This document shows, in pieces, positions 1 to 7,572 of a DNA stretch of 9,265 bases. The stretch spans positions 1 to 9,265 of the forward strand of contig JAVBNJ010000050.1 in assembly GCA_031551625.1 (NCBI GenBank). Direction: 5' to 3'. The notes under the pieces were generated by a model. It did no database searches, was not told the origin of the DNA, and saw only the letters and a list, made by a program, of their open reading frames with translations. Each line of letters starts with the position of its first letter. Position 1 is the first letter of the stretch. A program made the position numbers and the translations under genes. This DNA is from JAVBNJ01 sp031551625 (GTDB taxonomy: Bacteria > Bacteroidota > Bacteroidia > Bacteroidales > UBA932).

Positions 1-1
1 T

Positions 2-1213
2 ACACGGGGACAACACGCAGCTTCCTTGTCGGAATATTGGCAACATTTTATGGCAATAGAACATTTTGTAATTCTTATTTATCCATTAACATTTTATTTG
101 GTTAAGTTTTTTCTTCCTATAAATTTGGCATTGCCTTACCCACACCCATACAGCTCGACACAACCGTTGTCAATGGATTTTTATATTTATCCATTCGTTT
201 TGGTTATTTTGGCGATTGCCATATGGCGATTTAAAACTATTCGGCGACCACTTATTTTTGCTTTGTTGTTTTATTTTACAGGCCTAGTTTCAGCTTTGCG
301 GGTGTCGCCTGTGTTAGGAACTATTGGTGCCGATCGATACTTTTATGTAGGTATGGTTAGTATTATCTTTTTTATTGCATGGGCATTTCAATATCTATCA
401 GAGCATAAACAGCTATTACATAAACGAGCATTTCCGTTGTATATTACATTTGTTATACTATTCATTGGCTTGTTAACTATTTCGACCAGTAAGCGTATCC
501 CTGTGTTTAAGAATGGGGTCTCTGTTTTCACTGATGCATATAAAAAATATCCTTTCCATGTACCAGCTTTACATACTTTAGCGGGTGCTTACTTATTGGA
601 AGCTGGTAATGTAGAAAAAGGTATACAAGCTGCGGAATTAGCAACTAAAATTTTTCCTAGCGATGAATATTCTCATGAAAATTATCTAAACATATTATTG
701 TCGGCTCAACAATACGATAAAGCATTGCAAGAAATTGATCAAATGACAAACTTACATTTTGTAAGCGCCCGGCATTATTTGCAAAAAGCTCAACTGTGGA
801 GTCATTTAAACAAACCAGATAGCGCATTAGTCGCACTGGATCATCTTAATTCTTTTTCTGCAGATAGCTCGACTTTGTCAATGGCGAATGAATTAAAAGC
901 GAATATTCTTCTTACCCAACAACGCTACAAAGAAGCCCTTGCAGCATTAAATGAAGCTATCTCATTACAATCTTTAAACACAAATCTGCGAATGAATCGG
1001 GCCATTTGTTATTTTGATATGGGTAGGCGAGAGGAAGCTATTAAAGACATGAACCTTTTGATAAGTCAAGATCCTAAAAATGCTATTGCATATTTGAACC
1101 GTGGAAAGATGTACTCTATAATGGGGCTTGTGGATAAAGCCTGTGCAGATTGGCAACTAGCTGCAATATATAATATCCCTGAAGCAAAAGAACTACTGAG
1201 AAATTGTAAATGA
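2..1213 (+). CDS. Polytopic GT-C-like membrane protein with C-terminal TPR repeats (5' end outside window)
   Basis: The frame is open to the window edge (codons from base 2, 403 residues visible), so the gene starts upstream; the TTG at 26 is only the first start-like codon inside. The visible N-terminal half has about four hydrophobic segments. It contains a loop PINLALPYPHPYS and the motif ADRYFYVGM (residues ~110-118), which resemble the PxNL-x-YP and (S/A)DRYxY signatures of TMTC-like, PMT/GT-C-fold membrane proteins with TPR tails. From about residue 185 to the end there are six TPR-like helical pairs, the last two being the clearest (AICYFDMGRREEAIKDMN and GKMYSIMGLVDKACADWQ). The likely role is envelope glycan or glycoprotein assembly, with the TPRs as a protein-docking arm. 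The stop overlaps the start of the downstream GtrA gene by ATGA, suggesting translational coupling. The family call is from motif memory; the exact substrate is unknown and the catalytic N-terminal part is not in the window. Confidence 0.8.
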   Translation, partial: TRGQHAASLSEYWQHFMAIEHFVILIYPLTFYLVKFFLPINLALPYPHPYSSTQPLSMDFYIYPFVLVILAIAIWRFKTIRRPLIFALLFYFTGLVSALRVSPVLGTIGADRYFYVGMVSIIFFIAWAFQYLSEHKQLLHKRAFPLYITFVILFIGLLTISTSKRIPVFKNGVSVFTDAYKKYPFHVPALHTLAGAYLLEAGNVEKGIQAAELATKIFPSDEYSHENYLNILLSAQQYDKALQEIDQMTNLHFVSARHYLQKAQLWSHLNKPDSALVALDHLNSFSADSSTLSMANELKANILLTQQRYKEALAALNEAISLQSLNTNLRMNRAICYFDMGRREEAIKDMNLLISQDPKNAIAYLNRGKMYSIMGLVDKACADWQLAAIYNIPEAKELLRNCK

Positions 1214-1650
1214 AGCCTGTCTTTCAATTTTGCAAAAATGCCATGAAGCACCAACTCATTCGTTTTTTTCTAGTTGGTGCTTTGAATACATTGTTTAGTT
1301 ATTGCATCTTTGCTTTTTTGATATGGGTTGGCATTAGCTACCCATGGGCATTATTTATTGGTTCTGTTCTTGGCGTTTTATTCAATTTCAAAACCTATGG
1401 ACGGTTAGTGTTTAATAGTAGGAACAATAAATTAATTGGCAGGTTTTTCTTAGTCTATGCCATTGTATACCTCTTTAACTATGTTGGCTTGCGTATATTT
1501 TTGCATGTTGGCATCAATAATTATATAGGAGGTGCTATTCTTGCGATTCCGGGAGGATTGCTTGGCTTTTTGCTGAACAAAACTTTTGTTTTCCCCAGCA
1601 ACACCACACAATCAACAATACCGTTACAAGAAGTGCAATCAACGAAATAA
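1210..1650 (+). CDS. GtrA-family membrane protein (polyprenyl-linked sugar flippase)
   Basis: A 146-residue protein with four predicted membrane helices (about 18-38, 44-60, 77-97 and 104-126), the usual size for GtrA/GtcA (PF04138). Diagnostic stretches are RFFLVGALNTLFSY at the first helix, NFKTYGRLVF after the second, and GFLLNKTFVF at the end of the fourth. Family members are thought to flip undecaprenyl-phosphate-linked sugars across the inner membrane for a GT-C transferase. The ATG at 1210 overlaps the upstream stop (ATGA). A second Met at residue 12 (1243) is a possible alternative start, but coupling favours 1210. The last 116 bp lie antisense to the 3' end of the convergent YfhO gene. 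The hydrophilic tail after FVFP (about 18 residues) is the part opposite the last YfhO helix. Confidence 0.92.
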   Translation: MKPVFQFCKNAMKHQLIRFFLVGALNTLFSYCIFAFLIWVGISYPWALFIGSVLGVLFNFKTYGRLVFNSRNNKLIGRFFLVYAIVYLFNYVGLRIFLHVGINNYIGGAILAIPGGLLGFLLNKTFVFPSNTTQSTIPLQEVQSTK

Positions 1651-4054
1651 TCATACTCGGATAATAGATTGCCGACTCAAACTGTAGTTCTATCTCATGT
1701 GCCCCAGCCTGTAGTAACAATCCACTAAAGCCAATGTTTACTTGTTCTATACTTATCGGTTGGCCGTTATCAAAAGCTTTCCAACCCTTGTCGAATGGAA
1801 TAGTGAAAAACAATAATTTCTCTTGATTTAGTACAATAGTTCCTTTGATGTTATTTTGGCTGAAATATGATACTTGTAACGATTCTTGTTTAAGACTATT
1901 CACATCAGCAGCTAATTGCTCGAAACCATAATCATTTTGTGATTGAGGTGTGGAAAGTATTTGTAAAGTTGCATATTTTGCGATATCGGTATCGTCAACA
2001 ACAGCGGATTCCAGTAAAGCAATGTCTTTGAATGATAAACTATCAAATGTACTGCGAGTCATGTAGTGAGAGTATGTATATCCAAATGGCAATGAAAATT
2101 TATTTTTGTAAATATATACATCCCCAATTTTATTTATGGAATCGTTCAAAAACAACATTTGCGGCGGGAATATCTGTTTTGATAAGTTGTAGTGTACATT
2201 CCCGAATACCTGCAAAAGGGGGCGCTCAACAGTCAATCCTTCTAACCATCTAGTTGCATATTCATTATCTGGTGGGATCACATTGGCTGCCAATAAAAAC
2301 CGAACATAGTTGGCTTGATTAAACTGACCGTATGCTGTAGTTCCGTAATACCGCTGCACCATCGGGTCTTTTAGGCTTTTGTGTATAGCAAGGCTGGAGC
2401 CATATGTTTTTTGAATTCTATAAAAAGATGTATCAAGACTATGAAGGTATTTGACCGCATCTACCGAATAATCGTTGTAGCTGACTTTACTTTTCATTTC
2501 CCCATATTTTACAATATCGCGTTTATTCACCGTAATATTGGCCATGAAGCCAAGCTCAACGAAAAGAAATACTACTAGTATTGGTTTTACAAATCGTGCT
2601 ACATTTTTTAATGGCAATAACCCAATAAGTATAGCGTATATGATTAAAAAGGCGAAACAAAATGATTGTATATTAGATTGGAAAATGGGGGCATTGGCTT
2701 GGTATGGATGCGTGATACCTGCTATGTTGGGGAAGAATAACAGGAAAATTAAAATCAGAAATGTTCCAATCAGAACTTTGTAATTTACCTTGCGGATTGT
2801 GTCAATGTAGTTTAAAGAAAGGATGCTATACATCAACAATAACAATGCAAAGAAGAATGACAAGACACGATAGTAATTCCCTGCAAATAGCCAACAAGCA
2901 TAACGGAAAAACGGAAATATGAAAGGCAGTAATGCAAGACCTAGAACAATACCAAATACCCATTTTTTCTTTTTAGATAAAAATGGAAATAGTTGCGTAA
3001 ATAAGAGTAAACTAACTAGACCTGCATAGAATAAAGGTGCTTCCAAATAGTTTTCTGCTCCTGCAAAATAGTTACCAGTACCAAGCATGTCATTGGAAAA
3101 CAAGCGGCCTATCTTAGTTACATTGGACAATAAATTGTCGAATTGAAAAATAGGAGTGCTCATCAATTGCGCAAAGTAAGAAGCAGTGCCGCTTACCCGT
3201 GGGCTATCCAGCATTAATTGTACTTTGTTTAGCAGAATAAATGCACTGATACCGACCCCAAAAGCGCCTAAACCAATCAATTGCCCATATATAGTTAACA
3301 TCTTTTTGTTCCATCCATATTGGTTATATAGACGTACAAATACATATACCCCTGCAACAATTGAATACTGGAAAAGATTAAAAGCATTGACAACACCAAT
3401 CAATGCAATTGCAAATGGAAAATAGTACCACTTTTTATGTAGTAGTTTTTCAACAGAAAAGAGTAAAATGGCTATTTGATAGACTTCTTCAGATTGCCAG
3501 TACCAACAGCTTCCTAATACAATGAAACCGCTAAATGCAAAACACATGGAACCGATAATAGCTGAATAAGGAGTTATTGTCAATTCACGTAAAAATAAAT
3601 AGAAAAATATTCCAGCGGTAAGAAATTTTAACACTTCAATGAATCCAACTAGAAAAGCAATATTATCGGGATTCGCGAAATATAACAATAATGTGAAAGG
3701 GTCGCCTTTGAGTTCTCCCGTGAAATTTTGCCCCATCCCTTGATAGAATGTCCAACGAGGAATACCGCCTAGGTTTTTTAAATAATCGGAAACATGGTAA
3801 AATTCCGGATACCATCCATTTATTGAATCACTCCCGATATCCTTATATAAAAAGACTTTATTAAGAAAAATGAAATCATGGAACACAAATAACGCCAAGG
3901 CTCCCAACAACCCAAGTAAAAGGTAGAACGCTTTTTTGTTACTCAGTGTTTTTTCAGGTACAACAACTTGCGCTTTGCTGTTCTGCTTCGCTGGTTGTTT
4001 TACTATCGGCTTTTTTGGTTGCGGCTGCTTTGCCTGGGGTTGCTTCGCTTTCAT
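1535..4054 (-). CDS. YfhO-family membrane protein (GT-C type glycosyltransferase)
   Basis: An 839-residue polytopic protein. The start is the ATG at 4054; an in-frame TTG directly before it is not needed. Residues 1-40 are a Lys/Pro/Gln-rich, presumably cytoplasmic tail. The first helix is about 43-63. An acidic loop follows (KDIGSDSINGWYPEF, 71-85), in the place where GT-C enzymes such as YfhO keep conserved aspartates. About a dozen further helices fill the middle. A soluble domain runs from roughly 520 to 795 and carries the typical YfhO closing motif FDKGWKAFDNG, followed by a G-x-H-E-IEL strand. A final helix spans ~801-820. In Bacillus and Listeria, YfhO-like GT-Cs move sugar from a polyprenyl carrier to a cell-wall polymer with help of a GtrA-type flippase, which fits the convergent GtrA gene. 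The acceptor here is unknown. The gene lies 33 bp after the PAS gene on the same strand, with no promoter box seen in the gap. Confidence 0.88.
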   Translation of the reverse strand: MKAKQPQAKQPQPKKPIVKQPAKQNSKAQVVVPEKTLSNKKAFYLLLGLLGALALFVFHDFIFLNKVFLYKDIGSDSINGWYPEFYHVSDYLKNLGGIPRWTFYQGMGQNFTGELKGDPFTLLLYFANPDNIAFLVGFIEVLKFLTAGIFFYLFLRELTITPYSAIIGSMCFAFSGFIVLGSCWYWQSEEVYQIAILLFSVEKLLHKKWYYFPFAIALIGVVNAFNLFQYSIVAGVYVFVRLYNQYGWNKKMLTIYGQLIGLGAFGVGISAFILLNKVQLMLDSPRVSGTASYFAQLMSTPIFQFDNLLSNVTKIGRLFSNDMLGTGNYFAGAENYLEAPLFYAGLVSLLLFTQLFPFLSKKKKWVFGIVLGLALLPFIFPFFRYACWLFAGNYYRVLSFFFALLLLMYSILSLNYIDTIRKVNYKVLIGTFLILIFLLFFPNIAGITHPYQANAPIFQSNIQSFCFAFLIIYAILIGLLPLKNVARFVKPILVVFLFVELGFMANITVNKRDIVKYGEMKSKVSYNDYSVDAVKYLHSLDTSFYRIQKTYGSSLAIHKSLKDPMVQRYYGTTAYGQFNQANYVRFLLAANVIPPDNEYATRWLEGLTVERPLLQVFGNVHYNLSKQIFPPQMLFLNDSINKIGDVYIYKNKFSLPFGYTYSHYMTRSTFDSLSFKDIALLESAVVDDTDIAKYATLQILSTPQSQNDYGFEQLAADVNSLKQESLQVSYFSQNNIKGTIVLNQEKLLFFTIPFDKGWKAFDNGQPISIEQVNIGFSGLLLQAGAHEIELQFESAIYYPSMIISLIALLVTVLLIVWCCWGKQKFCSAKSQAILPESQE

Positions 4055-4087
4055 CAATATTGAATTTTTGAATTAGAAATCGTTTAA

Positions 4088-4414
4088 TTAGCCACGTACA
4101 TAGTGTGGCATTTCGAACGGAATAACAATCGAGAATTCCACAAGGCCTTTTATTTCGCCATTCTCACGCCATGGGGTTTGGTGGATAATTTTCTTTAATC
4201 CGTTTTTCTCAATGGTATAGGAATTGCTTTCACCGGTTTTTAATAAATGCTGTATCTTCTCCCATGACGCAGGGCCGTGGCATTCACGTAAATCTTTTCC
4301 AACCAGGTCGCCACCCTGGGCGAAGGTTTTTCTTGATTTCTCGTTGCAGTAAACCACTATGCCGTTAGTGTCGCAAACGGTAATAGCGCAGTCTAATTCG
4401 TTAAAGTAATTCAT
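4088..4414 (-). CDS. Small single-domain PAS protein
   Basis: A 108-residue protein that is essentially one PAS fold with no output domain. It opens with ELDCAITVCDTNGIVVYCNE (residues 6-25), the usual PAS beta-A/beta-B with the D-x-N-G turn. The helical part contains LVGKDLRECHGPASWEKI (37-54), including an adjacent Cys45-His46. It ends with strands in YTIEKNGLKKIIHQTPW (66-82) and a C-terminal IPFEMPHYVRG. The CH motif and the IPF-MPHY ending recall short stand-alone PAS proteins and the PAS part of DUF438-type proteins, from memory. A ligand such as heme or another small molecule is possible but not shown. The ATG at 4414 is 14 bp after the ATPase stop, so the two genes probably share a transcript. 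Without an output domain it may act as a partner subunit. Confidence 0.85.
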   Translation of the reverse strand: MNYFNELDCAITVCDTNGIVVYCNEKSRKTFAQGGDLVGKDLRECHGPASWEKIQHLLKTGESNSYTIEKNGLKKIIHQTPWRENGEIKGLVEFSIVIPFEMPHYVRG

Positions 4415-4428
4415 GACTATATGTTTTG

Positions 4429-5556
4429 TTACATCAATTTAGCTAACCATTTTGAAAAAAATACATCGTACACGTAATAGATGCCATTTTCTTCGTATAT
4501 CATTTCTTTCCCTATCAATGCACTTAAAGCTCTGTTCACGGAGCTGTTTTGTTTTAGGTGGTATTTGAAAATAAAACCGGATGCATTCGGTTGGCTCACT
4601 CCACCTTCATGGGCAATCGCTTTTAGCAACTGAAATTGAAAAGGAGTTAGCAAGCTCCGGTAGCCGTAGTAAATATAATCGCGCTCGTCTAACACCAAGC
4701 GGTGTATGCGTTCTATGCTTTCCGGCGACACTTGTTTTTCGCTATGCTCAAATAAGCGGTTGAAAAAATATTGCACATAAAAAGTATGTGTCTGGTAATA
4801 CTCAACAACCTCGGTTACCTGTTTTAGTGTAATGAATTTACGTGCCTCCTTGAATTTTTCAGAAATGAATTTGCAATAAATCTCCGTGTCAATTTTGTTC
4901 AAATACAGGAAATCGGCGCTTTGATAGAACGGCCGTCCATAGTCCGAGAACATGGATAATAGCAAATGTTTATTGCTTCCCGAATAAATAAAACGAACAT
5001 TGTTCAATTGTTGAATATGCGAACGCAGCAAGGCTTCCATATTCTTTTCGGGGTAATGCACTATTTGTTGAAACTCGTCGATAGCCACTGCATAATTAAC
5101 GCCTTGTGCCGATAAATAAGCGAAAATTTGCGACAAGCTTTTTTCGGCCTCGGTTCGTGTTTTATAATCTATTTCCACTTCCGGTGCGCCCGTCACAGGG
5201 TCGAACGATAATTTAGCCCGTATGCCGGATAAGAGCGCCGCAATTTTCTTCAGATAATTTTTCGACTGCTGCCGTTCCTGCTCCACAACCGCTGTTGTAA
5301 AAGTCCGTATAAAATCGTTGAGGTTTTCGGTCGGCATTATATCTATATATAATACTCGCCAGTTTCTTTTCTTTTGCAGGTGATAAAACACATTACGAAT
5401 CAACCCCGTTTTTCCTATTTTCCTAACTGATGCAAGGGTTAGGCTCCGGCCATTGACCAATGCGTTCGTTATTTTTTTGGTCTCGGCTTCCCTGTCGCAA
5501 AAGTATGCTGGGGAATGGTAGCCGGTCACCAAAAAAGGATTTTCGACGAAGTTCAT
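4429..5556 (-). CDS. Archaeal-type AAA ATPase with C-terminal winged-helix-like region
   Basis: A 375-residue soluble protein of the archaeal-type ATPase group (PF01637-like, MNS/STAND clade). It opens with NPFLVTGYHSPAYFCDREAE (residues 6-25), typical of Bacteroidetes members. The P-loop is SVRKIGKTGLI (43-53): K49 and T50 are present, but the first Gly of GxxxxGKT is Ser43. Walker B is YAVAIDEFQQI (155-165) with D160-E161. A sensor-1-like strand is FIYSGSNKHLL (189-199), followed by FSDYGRPFY (203-211), conserved in this group. Residues ~300-375 (TPFQFQLLKAIAHEGG to the end) look like a winged helix. The function of these proteins is generally unknown. Here, the winged helix plus the repeated palindromes in the gene's own leader suggest DNA binding and self-regulation (inference). 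The start at 5556 fits the family N-terminus. The gene is followed at 14 bp by the PAS gene. Confidence 0.9.
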   Translation of the reverse strand: MNFVENPFLVTGYHSPAYFCDREAETKKITNALVNGRSLTLASVRKIGKTGLIRNVFYHLQKKRNWRVLYIDIMPTENLNDFIRTFTTAVVEQERQQSKNYLKKIAALLSGIRAKLSFDPVTGAPEVEIDYKTRTEAEKSLSQIFAYLSAQGVNYAVAIDEFQQIVHYPEKNMEALLRSHIQQLNNVRFIYSGSNKHLLLSMFSDYGRPFYQSADFLYLNKIDTEIYCKFISEKFKEARKFITLKQVTEVVEYYQTHTFYVQYFFNRLFEHSEKQVSPESIERIHRLVLDERDYIYYGYRSLLTPFQFQLLKAIAHEGGVSQPNASGFIFKYHLKQNSSVNRALSALIGKEMIYEENGIYYVYDVFFSKWLAKLM

Positions 5557-5576
5557 TTTGTAAAAATTTTGTTTTC

Positions 5577-5630
5577 AGCATTTTACGACTACGCATTCTG
5601 CGTAGCGCAAAATGTGCTATACATTCTGCG
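5577..5630. repeat. Array of four 11-bp quasi-palindromic units in the ATPase leader
   Basis: Four copies of a unit close to CGCA-N3-TGCG start at 5577 (AGCATTTTACG), 5592 (CGCATTCTGCG), 5606 (CGCAAAATGTG) and 5620 (TACATTCTGCG), spaced 15, 14 and 14 bp. The second copy extends to a 7-bp-arm palindrome, CTACGCA-TTC-TGCGTAG (5589-5605). The third also forms a hairpin with one mismatch (5603-5619) that shares three bases with it, so as RNA the two would compete. The array lies between the ATPase -7 box and its start codon, covering the expected transcription start. It may be an operator for a multimeric DNA-binding protein or a structured 5' leader; the sequence alone does not decide. Confidence 0.75.
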
Positions 5631-5633
5631 TTA

Positions 5634-5665
5634 CAAAGATACATATTTTTATTATTCCGGCAAAA
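5634..5665 (-). promoter_or_regulatory. Promoter of the ATPase gene (Bacteroidetes type)
   Basis: On the minus strand TATCTTTG (5641 to 5634) matches the Bacteroidetes -7 consensus TAnnTTTG exactly. TTTTG (5665 to 5661) fits the -33 element, with 19 bp between TTG and the -7 box. Transcription would start near 5628, giving a leader of about 70 nt that contains the whole repeat array. This is the best complete promoter in the window. Confidence 0.7.
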
Positions 5666-5695
5666 TGAAATGATGTTAAATATCTACTGATAACC

Positions 5696-5750
5696 AGTAT
5701 ATTACTACTACGCATTTTGCGATACGCAAAATGCGTAGTAGTAATATACT
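5696..5750. repeat. Perfect 26-bp inverted repeat with 3-nt loop
   Basis: The left arm (5696-5721) and right arm (5725-5750) are exact reverse complements around ATA (5722-5724). The inner part holds two units, CGCATTTTGCG (5711-5721) and CGCAAAATGCG (5725-5735), the same motif and 14-bp spacing as the leader array at 5577-5630. The repeat lies 21 bp after the argS stop and about 30 bp upstream of the ATPase -33 element. No T-run follows on either strand, so it is not a standard terminator. A distal operator, a transcript-end stabiliser for argS, or a small foldback repeat are all possible. Confidence 0.85.
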
Positions 5751-5771
5751 TAAATACAACTTATTGAAAAT

Positions 5772-7550
5772 CTACATCCGCTCGGGTACTTCAATGCCCA
5801 GCAAATTCATAGCTGTTTTCAGCACTCCGGCAATCTGCTGTAACAACAATAATCGTTGTGTTTTCAACGCTTCGTCCGGCTCTTTGAGTATCGACACGTC
5901 GTGGTAGTATTGGTTGAACTCTTTGGCCAACTCGTACGTGTAATTGGCCACAAGGGCAGGGGGGTGCTCGCTGCCGGCCTCGCGGATTTTCTCCGGAAAA
6001 TTATTCAACAACTTTACCAGCGAAATTTCTTTTTCATTTAGTGTTACACCGCTTAGTTTCGGTTTTAAATCCTGCTCGTCGGCTTTGCGCAGCACCGACT
6101 TAATACGTGCGTGCGTGTATTGTATAAATGGCCCGGTGTTGCCGTTGAAGTCAATGGACTCGCGTGGGTCGAACAGCATTGTTTTCTTCGGGTCTACCTT
6201 CAGGATAAAATATTTCAGCGCACCAAGGCCTACCATCTCAAAGAGCTGCTGCTGTTCGTCGTCCGGCATTTCGTTGAGCTTGCCCAGTTCGAGCGATGTT
6301 TCGCGTGCCGTATCAATCATGCCGTCGATCAAATCGTCAGCGTCGACTACCGTGCCTTCGCGCGATTTCATTTTTCCTTCGGGCAATTCTACCATGCCGT
6401 ACGATAAGTGGTAAATGGCATCGGCCCATGTGTAGCCGAGTTTCGATAACACTAATTTCAGTACTTGGAAGTGGTAGTTCTGTTCGTTACCTACCACATA
6501 AATATGTTCATCGAAATGGTATTTTTCGTAGCGTTGTTGCGCTGTGCCGAGGTCTTGTGTCATATATACCGATGTGCCATCCGAGCGCAACAGCAGTTTC
6601 TGGTCGAGGCCGTCGGCCGTAAGGTCAATCCATACCGAGCCGTCGTCTTTGCGGAAGAACACACCTTTTTGCAAACCTTCTTCTACAATTTTTTTGCCGA
6701 ATAGGTAGGTATTCGATTCGTAGTACGTTTTGTCGAAAGCTACGCCCATTTTTTGGTAGGTAACATCGAAGCCGGCATATACCCAACTGTTCATTGTGCG
6801 CCATAAGTCGACAATTTCCTTGTCGCCCTGTTCCCATTTGCGCAACATTTCCTGCGCTTCGAGCATAATAGGCGCTTGCTTGGCGGCTTCTTCGTCGGTT
6901 TTGCCTTGGGCTTTCAGTTCGGTTTGTTGCTTTTTGTACTCTTTGTCGAACGCGACATAGTATTTGCCAACCAAGTGGTCGCCTTTCATTCCGCTGCTAT
7001 CGGGCGTTTCGCCATTCCCGAATTTCTGCCATGCCAGCATCGACTTGCAGATGTGGATACCGCGGTCGTTTACCAGATTTACTTTAATAACCGTATGCCC
7101 ATTTGCTTCCAAAATTTTGGCGACCGAATAGCCCAGCAGGTTGTTGCGCACATGGCCTAAATGCAACGGCTTGTTCGTGTTGGGCGATGAATATTCGACC
7201 ATCACCGTGCGCCCCGACGGCGCATGCCGGCCATAGCCGGGCGTTTTTGAAATAGTTTCAAATTGTTTCAGCCAGAGAACCGGTGACAGTTTTATATTCA
7301 GGAATCCTTTTACTACGTTGTAAGAGGCTACTTCCGGACATTGCGCTTGTAGCTGTTTGCCCACCTCGTCACCGGTTTGTTCCGGCGATTTGCGGCTTGT
7401 CTTCAGCAGGGGGAACATCATGGCGGTGTAGTCGCCTTCAAATTCTTTGCGCGTAGCTTGCAGTTGCAATGCCGCTTCGGGTGCGGGTTGTCCATATAAA
7501 GAGCCGATAGCTTTCGCTAACTCCGTGCTCAAAAATTGTTCTACCGTCAT
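5772..7550 (-). CDS. argS: Arginyl-tRNA synthetase
   Basis: Class I arginine-tRNA ligase (EC 6.1.1.19), cytoplasmic, charging tRNA-Arg with arginine at the cost of ATP. From the preferred start it is 592 residues, normal for bacterial ArgRS. The N-terminal tRNA D-loop-binding domain (Add-1) fills about 1-110. The HIGH motif is HLGH at 130-133 in SSPNTNKPLHLGHVRNN. The KMSKS equivalent is KMKSR at 393-397, followed by EGTVVDADDLID. The DALR anticodon-binding domain begins near NTGPFIQYTHARIKSVL (471-487) and ends with the usual GIEVPERM. The frame stays open upstream to 7613. I chose the ATG at 7550 because MTVEQFLSTELAKAI aligns with the normal ArgRS start, and because a TATCTTTG promoter box lies inside the extension. 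The gene is complete, with no missing catalytic motif. Confidence 0.97.
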   Translation of the reverse strand: MTVEQFLSTELAKAIGSLYGQPAPEAALQLQATRKEFEGDYTAMMFPLLKTSRKSPEQTGDEVGKQLQAQCPEVASYNVVKGFLNIKLSPVLWLKQFETISKTPGYGRHAPSGRTVMVEYSSPNTNKPLHLGHVRNNLLGYSVAKILEANGHTVIKVNLVNDRGIHICKSMLAWQKFGNGETPDSSGMKGDHLVGKYYVAFDKEYKKQQTELKAQGKTDEEAAKQAPIMLEAQEMLRKWEQGDKEIVDLWRTMNSWVYAGFDVTYQKMGVAFDKTYYESNTYLFGKKIVEEGLQKGVFFRKDDGSVWIDLTADGLDQKLLLRSDGTSVYMTQDLGTAQQRYEKYHFDEHIYVVGNEQNYHFQVLKLVLSKLGYTWADAIYHLSYGMVELPEGKMKSREGTVVDADDLIDGMIDTARETSLELGKLNEMPDDEQQQLFEMVGLGALKYFILKVDPKKTMLFDPRESIDFNGNTGPFIQYTHARIKSVLRKADEQDLKPKLSGVTLNEKEISLVKLLNNFPEKIREAGSEHPPALVANYTYELAKEFNQYYHDVSILKEPDEALKTQRLLLLQQIAGVLKTAMNLLGIEVPERM

Positions 7551-7572
7551 AAGTCTTTGGTTATAAAACTTA

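Noticed and set aside
26..28. TTG as the true start of the first gene
   Set aside because: The frame is open to the window edge, and the GT-C-like region before the TPRs is clearly incomplete, so the gene begins upstream.
5423..5690. Short frames crossing the ATPase start on both strands
   Set aside because: They run across the palindrome array and promoter, overlap the real ATPase gene, and have no recognisable product.
5696..5750. Inverted repeat as a rho-independent terminator of argS
   Set aside because: No T-run follows the stem on the minus or plus strand, and the stem is longer than and unlike a typical terminator.
5577..5750. CRISPR-like array
   Set aside because: The units are only 11 bp with 3-4 bp between them and no spacers of usual length; no cas genes are present.
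5944..6414. 156-codon plus-strand frame opposite argS, and other long frames antisense to argS and the reductase
   Set aside because: They are shadows of strongly supported genes in G/C-richer DNA, low in complexity (many Ser/Arg), with no family resemblance.
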